Under the pieces are notes generated by a model. The model was not told where the DNA came from. It did no database searches and saw nothing but the letters and a program-made list of their open reading frames with translations. From contig NZ_JAFLQZ010000005.1 in the NCBI RefSeq assembly GCF_017313265.1, positions 231,754 to 295,753 of the forward strand: a stretch of DNA of 64,000 nt. Direction: 5' to 3'. This stretch comes from Hymenobacter telluris. Lineage in GTDB: Bacteria; Bacteroidota; Bacteroidia; Cytophagales; Hymenobacteraceae. This document shows, piece by piece, positions 58,813-64,000 of this stretch. The translations under genes were made by a program, and so were the position numbers. The number at the start of each line of letters is the position of its first letter. The stretch's first letter is position 1.

Positions 58813-60444
58813 ATGAACACCTGCTTTTCCCCGCTGGGAAAGGCCGGGCTCCTCGGCGTGTCGCTACTATTGGGTAGCTGCGCCAAGGAAACGGCCGTTC
58901 CCGCCACTGCGCCCACGGCGGCGCCCACCAGCAGCGCCTTGGTCTGCGGCCCGCGCCCCGAATCGTCGGACTACCAGCTCTACCCGCTCGGCGACCAGCT
59001 AGCCCCCATCGGCGACGTGATGCCCTACTTCGATTCGGCGGCTAATGCTTTCAAGGTGTACTACCTCAAAGACATCTGGAACGACGCCACGCACCAGCGG
59101 CATCCGTGGTGGGGCCTGAGCACCAGCAACTTCGTGAGCTACGCCGGGCTGCCGGTGGGCGAGGCGCTGAGCTGTAGCACCCAGGGCTGCGAGCAGGATT
59201 ACGCGCTGGGCACGGGCAGCATCACCAAGAAGGGCAGCACGTATTATGCGTTCTACACCGGCCACAATCCCAACTATCCGTCGGCGTGCGTGAGCCGCAA
59301 GGAGGGGGTGATGCTGGCTACTTCGCGGGGGTTGGGGCAGAAATTTGTGAAGGACCCGAGCTTTACCACCATTTACGCGCCCACCGGGCAGGGCTTCGAT
59401 GAGCAGGACAACTTCCGGGACCCATTCGTGTTTCGGGATGATGCCAGCAACAGCTACCACATGCTGGTTTCGGCGCGCAAGAACGTGAACGGCACCTGGC
59501 GCGGCATCATTGCCCGCTACACCTCGCCCAACTTGAAAAGCTGGACCTACGCTGGCATCCTCTACGACGGCGGGGCCACCAACTACTTCATGCTGGAAAC
59601 GCCCGAGGTTTTCAAGCTCGGCGACACGTATTACCTGCTGTTTTCCGACATCGACACCAAGCACGTGTATTACCGCAAGGGCCCCAGCGCCACTGGCCCC
59701 TGGAGCCTGCCCACCGGCCCCGACCGTTTCGAGGGTAACGGCATCTACGCCGCCAAAACCGCCGCCGACAACTACGACCGGTACCTATTCGGGTGGACCA
59801 ACCGCCTGGGCGGCAGCACCGATGGCGGCAACTGGCAGTGGGGCGGCAACCTGGTGGCTCACAAGCTCTACCAGAAAGCCAACAAGGACCTGGCCGTAAC
59901 CATCCCGCACACCCTCAAAAACCACCTGGAAGCCCAACCCGAGCCGCTTACCAAGGACAGCCAGTGGGGCAACGTCACGAATAGCATCCCGAACACGCAC
60001 TCGTACACGCTCAGCAGCCCCGCCAACCAGGACGTGGCCAACGTGCTATTCAACCCCGTAGCTCCGGTGCGCTACAAGTTGCACGCCACCGTGTCGTACA
60101 GCAGCGCCAACAAGGATTTCGGCTTCTTCCTGGGCGCCTGCGACGGGTACGACGACGTGTACAGCCTGCGTTTCGTGCCTGGCCAGCAACGGTTCAGCCT
60201 GGACAAAACGCGCCGCTCGGCCCTCACCACTACCACTGTTGCCACCAACGACGCACCGTTCCCGCTCGCGCCCAACACCGAGTACAACGTGGATATCGTG
60301 TTCGAAAACTCGATGGTAGTGGTGTACCTCAACAACGAGGTGGCGCTCAGCTCCCGCATCTACCGCGCCGCCGGCACCTCCTGGGGCATCTTCGTCGACA
60401 ACAGCACCGCCACCTTCAAGAACATCACCGTCACCAAGCCCTGA
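58813..60444 (+). CDS. Second GH32-like lipoprotein with divergent nucleophile motif
   Basis: 543 residues. The lipobox LLLGSC gives Cys23. The five-bladed core is seen: Asp68 in 'APIGDVMPYFDS' probably replaces the WMNDPNG nucleophile, Asp203 in 'NFRDPFVF' is the RDP stabiliser, and Glu262 in 'LETPEVF' takes the place of WECPD. A C-terminal beta-sandwich (about 400-543) includes 'FGFFLGACDGYDDVYSLRF'. It is a GH32/DUF4975-like enzyme, so a different fructan linkage or binding role is likely. It is the last gene of the fructan locus. Confidence 0.82.
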   Translation: MNTCFSPLGKAGLLGVSLLLGSCAKETAVPATAPTAAPTSSALVCGPRPESSDYQLYPLGDQLAPIGDVMPYFDSAANAFKVYYLKDIWNDATHQRHPWWGLSTSNFVSYAGLPVGEALSCSTQGCEQDYALGTGSITKKGSTYYAFYTGHNPNYPSACVSRKEGVMLATSRGLGQKFVKDPSFTTIYAPTGQGFDEQDNFRDPFVFRDDASNSYHMLVSARKNVNGTWRGIIARYTSPNLKSWTYAGILYDGGATNYFMLETPEVFKLGDTYYLLFSDIDTKHVYYRKGPSATGPWSLPTGPDRFEGNGIYAAKTAADNYDRYLFGWTNRLGGSTDGGNWQWGGNLVAHKLYQKANKDLAVTIPHTLKNHLEAQPEPLTKDSQWGNVTNSIPNTHSYTLSSPANQDVANVLFNPVAPVRYKLHATVSYSSANKDFGFFLGACDGYDDVYSLRFVPGQQRFSLDKTRRSALTTTTVATNDAPFPLAPNTEYNVDIVFENSMVVVYLNNEVALSSRIYRAAGTSWGIFVDNSTATFKNITVTKP

Positions 60445-60482
60445 GGGCCCCAACTTACTAAGGTCGTCATGCTGAGGTTGAA

Positions 60483-60589
60483 CGGTGTAGAGACGCGACA
60501 CTTCGCGTCTCGGCGTTGCTGATGTTGTCTACCTGGACGGACCAAACGGCGCGGACGAGGAGACGCGAAGTGTCGCGTCTCTACACCGG
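60483..60589. repeat. GTAGAGACGCG repeat after the fructan locus
   Basis: CGGTGTAGAGACGCGACACT at one end and the complement at the other; the centre reads CGTTGCTGATGTTGT ... CCAAACGGCGCGGACG, the same as the centre of the element at 63909 in reverse orientation. Confidence 0.85.
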
Positions 60590-60641
60590 CAGGCATACAA
60601 TGTATGATATGCTTCGGCTGAGCCTATGACAGCTTTTTTGC

Positions 60642-62438
60642 TTAAGCATCCGCTTTACCGGCCACGGGCAGCGTGAAAACGAACGTACTGCCGGCGCCTA
60701 GTTCACTGCTTACCCAGAGTTGGCCGCCTTGGCTGGCAATGAACTCGCGGGCAATGCTGAGGCCCAGGCCCGAACCGCCTTTGTAGCCGTTCTTATCAGG
60801 AATCTGGACGAAGCGCTGGAAGATTTTTTCCTGGTACTGCGGCGCGATGCCGGGGCCGTTGTCTTGCACGCTCACCTGCACCTGCTGACCATCAGGAGCG
60901 AGGGTGGCGGCAATGCGGATTTGCTCCTGCTCGGGCGAATAGCGGATGGCGTTGGCTAGCAGGTTGAGCAGCACCCAGGTGGTTTTTTCGATGTCGGCGC
61001 GGACGGGCGGCAGGTTGCCGGGTACTTCCAGGGCGAGGCGGAGTTGCTTGGGCTTGAGCTGGAGCTGAATGGTATCGGCGGCGAACTGCACGATGTCGTG
61101 CACGTGGCTAGGCTGGAAGTTGAGCTGGATGTTGCCGGACTCCAGGCGCGATACGTCGATTAACTCGCCTACCAGTTTCAGCAGGCGCTGGTTTTCCTGC
61201 TTGAGGGTCAGCACAATGTTCTGCTGCTCGGGGTTGAGCGGGCCGACTTTGCCGTTTTGCAACAGCTTCAAGCTGAAGTTGATGCTGGAAAGCGGCGTTT
61301 TCAGCTCGTGCGACACGGTGGCCAGGAAGTTGGATTTGGCTTGGTCTAGCTTCTTGAACTCCGAGATGTTGCGCAAGGTCAGAATGGAGCCAACAAATTC
61401 GTTTTTGTCGAGGGCTTGGTTGAACCCCACTACATCGTGCACGCTCAGGCGGTAGTACGCTTCTTCGCCTTGCTGCGCGATGGTAAGCAAGGGCGTTTCC
61501 TGCTCGCGCTTGGGCGGCGGCACATCCAGGTGGCGCAGCATCTCCCGAAACAAGTCGTTTTCGTTGGCTACCTCGTCTACCCGCCGGCCGAGCAGCTGGG
61601 CAGCCGGCACCGCCAGTAAGGCGCTGGCCACCGGATTGACCACAATGAGGCGCCGGTTCTGGTCGACCAGTAACAGGCCCTCATCAAGGGTATTGACGAT
61701 GCTGGCTACCCGGTTGCGCTCGGCCATGAGTTCGGCCAGCGTGGAAGTGCGGTAGCTTTGCAGCTGCACCAGCATCCGGTTGAAGCTCCGGCCCACGGTG
61801 GCCAGTTCGTCGTGCCCTTCCACCGGAATCGAGGCCGTAAAATCCTGGTTGGCGGCGTGGTCGATGCTGGCGGAGAGCCGGCGCAGGGGCACCACGGCCG
61901 CTTCGGGCACACTCAGCACAAACAACAGCGAGGTCAGGACGGCGAAGGTGAGCAACGCCAGCACGTAGCGCCGCTGCCGCAGGGCGGTGCGGTTGGCGGC
62001 TTCGTTTTTGCGTGTGAGAGCCTGCGTGTTCAGGTTCATCATGGCGTAGGTATCGCGCCGCAAGCGCCCAACGGCCTGGTTCCAAAGCTGGGCCGAGGTG
62101 GTATCGGAAGCTAGTAGCTGATTGAAATTCCCTACATCCTGAAACAGATTATCTACCGCCTGCTGCTCGCCGGGCTCCGTTACGTTGCCAGCCTCCCGCG
62201 CCAACAGTTTCTCGAAAAGCGGTTGGGCCTGCGGGGCTCTTACGTTCGCGCCATACGCCATCTGGTCCAGGGCGCTCAGCATCTGCTGGCCCAGCTCCAC
62301 TGAGTACAGGTTGTCTTTGAGCACGTTGCGGGCGGTGCGGTCCAGCTGGTTCAGCGAGTAGAGCATGAAGGCACTCACTCCCATCAGCAGCAACAGCATG
62401 GTTGCAAAAGCCAGCGTGATTTTGGTTTTCAGGGTCAT
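60642..62438 (-). CDS. Sensor histidine kinase with HAMP and PAS domains (Kdp-associated type)
   Basis: 598 residues. Transmembrane helices at about 8-28 and 162-182 surround a helical periplasmic domain. HAMP ('PLRRLSASIDHAANQDF'), PAS ('VNTLDEGLLLVDQNRRLIVVN' partly quoted), dimerisation helix with His377 in 'TVSHELKTPLSSI' and ATPase with 'NLLANAIRYSP' and 'GGSGLGLSIAREFI'. It lies directly after a separate KdpD sensor gene on the same strand. I infer that it supplies the kinase half of a Kdp-like potassium response. Repeats flank both sides. Confidence 0.92.
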   Translation of the reverse strand: MTLKTKITLAFATMLLLLMGVSAFMLYSLNQLDRTARNVLKDNLYSVELGQQMLSALDQMAYGANVRAPQAQPLFEKLLAREAGNVTEPGEQQAVDNLFQDVGNFNQLLASDTTSAQLWNQAVGRLRRDTYAMMNLNTQALTRKNEAANRTALRQRRYVLALLTFAVLTSLLFVLSVPEAAVVPLRRLSASIDHAANQDFTASIPVEGHDELATVGRSFNRMLVQLQSYRTSTLAELMAERNRVASIVNTLDEGLLLVDQNRRLIVVNPVASALLAVPAAQLLGRRVDEVANENDLFREMLRHLDVPPPKREQETPLLTIAQQGEEAYYRLSVHDVVGFNQALDKNEFVGSILTLRNISEFKKLDQAKSNFLATVSHELKTPLSSINFSLKLLQNGKVGPLNPEQQNIVLTLKQENQRLLKLVGELIDVSRLESGNIQLNFQPSHVHDIVQFAADTIQLQLKPKQLRLALEVPGNLPPVRADIEKTTWVLLNLLANAIRYSPEQEQIRIAATLAPDGQQVQVSVQDNGPGIAPQYQEKIFQRFVQIPDKNGYKGGSGLGLSIAREFIASQGGQLWVSSELGAGSTFVFTLPVAGKADA

Positions 62439-62463
62439 GAGTTGAATTAGGGGCTTAGATACA

Positions 62464-62633
62464 AGAACGTGTCATGCTGAGCTGGTCGAAGCATCTCGCG
62501 TGCTGGCTGCCGATTGATACCCAACGAAGCGGTAGAGATGCTTCGACCAGCTCAGCATGACGATTGGTTTGGCAACGTCAGCGCGCGAGATGCTTCGGCT
62601 GCGCGGACGCCAGATGAGCATGACACGTTCTTT
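62464..62633. repeat. TCATGCTGAGC repeat between the kinase and KdpD genes
   Basis: Terminal inverted repeats AAGAACGTGTCATGCT / AGCATGACACGTTCTT (16 bp). Inside, GTCATGCTGAGCTGGTCGAA and its complement flank a short centre. Partial copies lie at 42546-42580, 60468-60482 and 63848-63895. Confidence 0.8.
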
Positions 62634-62652
62634 TCGGGTGTAGAAACCACCA

Positions 62653-63825
62653 TCAGTACGTGACCAGGTAAATATCCAGGTCCTGGGTGTGGCGGGCAAC
62701 TTGCCGGATCAGGTCGTTGGTGACGCCACGGCGGGTAAGGCGGGCCCACCAGTTTTTGCTGCCCGTCACGCCGCAGATTAGCAGCGAAACGTTTTTTTCG
62801 GCGGCTACGCGCCTTACTTCCGTTACCACATGGTCGGCTTTCACCCGCAGAATCTGGCCGCCTAACTCGGTAGCCAGCTGCAAGTTATTGATGAGGTGGC
62901 GCTGGGCCGCCAGCCCTATCCTATCAGCCGATTCGGCGGGGGTTTGCACGTAGAGCACGTACCACTTGGCCCCGCCGAGGCGGTCGGCGAGGCGGGAGGT
63001 TTTGCGGATGATTTCCTTGGCGGCCCGTGCGTTGGTATTGATGCAGGCCAGCAGCCGGTCGGCGTTGCGGCGCTGGGGCGCTACGGCAGAGGCACCGCCC
63101 GCATCGGTTTCAATCTGGCGGCCGAGTTGGTTGGCTACTTCCCGCAGGGCTAACTCGCGTAATTGCAACAGGTTTTCGGGCTGGAAGAAGTTCTTCAGGG
63201 CCGAGGGCACCTTTTGCGGGTCGTAGATTTTGCCTTCCTCCAAGCGGGTGCGCAATTCCCCTACGGTGAGGTCCACGTTCACCACCTCATCGGCCAGCTT
63301 CAGCACTTGGTCGGGCACCCGCTCCTGCACGTCGGTGCCGGTTATTTTCTGCACCTGGTCGTGCAGGCTTTCCAGGTGCTGCACGTTGACGGCCGAAATC
63401 ACCGAAATACCGGCCTTCACGAGCTGCTCCACGTCTTGCCAGCGCTTCTCGTTGAGGGAGCCCGGCACGTTGGTGTGGGCCAGCTCATCGACTACTACCA
63501 CCGAGGGCCGGCGCTGCAAAATGGCCTGCACGTCCATTTCTTCCAGCATCCGGCCCTTGTAGAAAATCTGTTTGCGCGGCAGCGTCGGCAGGCCTTGCAG
63601 CTGCGCCTCGGTGCCGGCCCGCCCGTGCGTCACGACGTACCCCAACACCACATCTACGCCGTGCTGGAGCAAGTCGTGGGCTTCTTGCAGCATGCGGTAG
63701 GTTTTGCCCACGCCCGCCGCCAGCCCGATGTATATTTTCAGCCGCCCGCGCCGCCGCTCCTGCACCAGCCGCAGAAACCGCTCGGCAGATTGGTCGCGTT
63801 GTTGGTCGTCAGTGGAGGGAGGCAT
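62653..63825 (-). CDS. kdpD: KdpD N-terminal sensor/USP protein without kinase domain
   Basis: 390 residues from ATG 63825; an ATG 9 codons upstream lies within a repeat. The N-terminal KdpD domain has the Walker A motif 'GLAAGVGKT' (34-42) and 'VVVVDELAHTNVPGS'. The C-terminal universal-stress-like part (about 255-390) ends in 'DLDIYLVTY'. It is only the input half of a KdpD; the kinase is encoded by the next gene. It senses K+ limitation or ATP in known KdpD. kdpFABC would lie outside the window to the right. Confidence 0.9.
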   Translation of the reverse strand: MPPSTDDQQRDQSAERFLRLVQERRRGRLKIYIGLAAGVGKTYRMLQEAHDLLQHGVDVVLGYVVTHGRAGTEAQLQGLPTLPRKQIFYKGRMLEEMDVQAILQRRPSVVVVDELAHTNVPGSLNEKRWQDVEQLVKAGISVISAVNVQHLESLHDQVQKITGTDVQERVPDQVLKLADEVVNVDLTVGELRTRLEEGKIYDPQKVPSALKNFFQPENLLQLRELALREVANQLGRQIETDAGGASAVAPQRRNADRLLACINTNARAAKEIIRKTSRLADRLGGAKWYVLYVQTPAESADRIGLAAQRHLINNLQLATELGGQILRVKADHVVTEVRRVAAEKNVSLLICGVTGSKNWWARLTRRGVTNDLIRQVARHTQDLDIYLVTY

Positions 63826-63847
63826 AATGTGGGTTTCGTTTTTAACG

Positions 63848-63895
63848 GTCATGCTGAGCGCAGTGCAACGAAACCGAAGCATCTGGCGTGCTGAC
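63848..63895. repeat. Partial TCATGCTGAGC repeat
   Basis: GGTCATGCTGAGCGCAGTGC and CCGAAGCATCTGGCGTGCTG, a partial copy of the family at 62464-62633, just upstream of kdpD. Confidence 0.6.
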
Positions 63896-63908
63896 GTTGT
63901 ATATATTC

Positions 63909-64000
63909 AACGGTGTAGAGACGCGACCCTTCGCGTCTCGGCGTCCGCGCCGTTTGGTCCATTCAGGTAAACAACATCAGCAACGCCGAGACGCGAAGTG
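63909..64000. repeat. GTAGAGACGCG repeat, cut by the window end
   Basis: CGGTGTAGAGACGCGACCC at the left and CCGAGACGCGAAGTG at the right edge of the window. The centre matches the complement of the element at 60483-60589. Confidence 0.8.

Overview
The window looks like a chromosome segment from a high-GC Bacteroidota, most like Hymenobacter or a close Cytophagales relative. The grounds are SusC/SusD genes, a hybrid two-component regulator, several TAnnTTTG-type -7 boxes close to start codons, an arsenosugar locus, a fused E1 alpha/beta oxo-acid dehydrogenase, a YtxJ-type bacillithiol protein, and many palindromic intergenic repeats. No rRNA, CRISPR array or intact insertion sequence was seen.

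Layout. 1-7.7 kb: housekeeping and small secreted proteins (DUF4136 end, lipA, OsmC, YtxJ, E1 fusion). 8.4-11.6 kb: two tandem paralogous membrane proteins. 11.7-16.8 kb: M16 peptidase, three small secreted proteins sharing an APG-x9-[ST]TDYxGRP motif, pheS, and a lipoprotein with a Rieske fold that has lost its cluster ligands. 16.87-21.74 kb: tRNA-Asn followed by a small degraded genomic island. It holds a broken integrase, a broken S24 repressor, and an operon of unknown protein, PAAR-like (DUF4280) YwqJ-deaminase toxin, YwqK-type immunity protein and endonuclease V. A 16/17 copy of the tRNA 3' end marks the far edge. 21.8-31.4 kb: arsenic region (aquaporin, ArsS, peroxidase-like protein, SDR, epimerase, glycosyltransferase, divergent DUF547 and ArsM, then ArsR, DUF6428, ArsN1-like acetyltransferase, ArsC). 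31.8-39.8 kb: phenylacetate operon paaABCD-G-H-Z plus an enoyl-CoA hydratase. 40.3-46.4 kb: SemiSWEET, AraC regulator, two-component pair, DUF486 and MFS proteins. 46.4-60.4 kb: fructan utilisation locus (hybrid sensor, SusC, SusD, MFS, fructokinase, GH32, GH32-like). 60.6-63.8 kb: a histidine kinase and a separate KdpD sensor domain, both on the minus strand.

How the genes work together. The arsenic genes form two divergent transcription units that would methylate arsenite and build arsenosugar-type compounds, followed by an ArsR-controlled resistance unit. The paa genes encode ring epoxidation, isomerisation, ring opening and beta-oxidation of phenylacetyl-CoA. The fructan genes form a sense-bind-cleave-import-phosphorylate pathway.

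Most noteworthy: (1) the tRNA-Asn island, with a deaminase toxin, an immunity gene and a translationally overlapping endonuclease V, the enzyme that recognises deaminated purines; (2) at eight cistron junctions of the paa and fructan operons the gap is filled almost stop-to-start by palindromic repeats of several unrelated families, one of which also sits in frame in the linker of the E1 fusion; (3) the three-gene TDYxGRP secreted family; (4) arsenic-locus proteins ending in Gly/Cys tails. Assignments rest on reading the sequence by eye; no database search was run.
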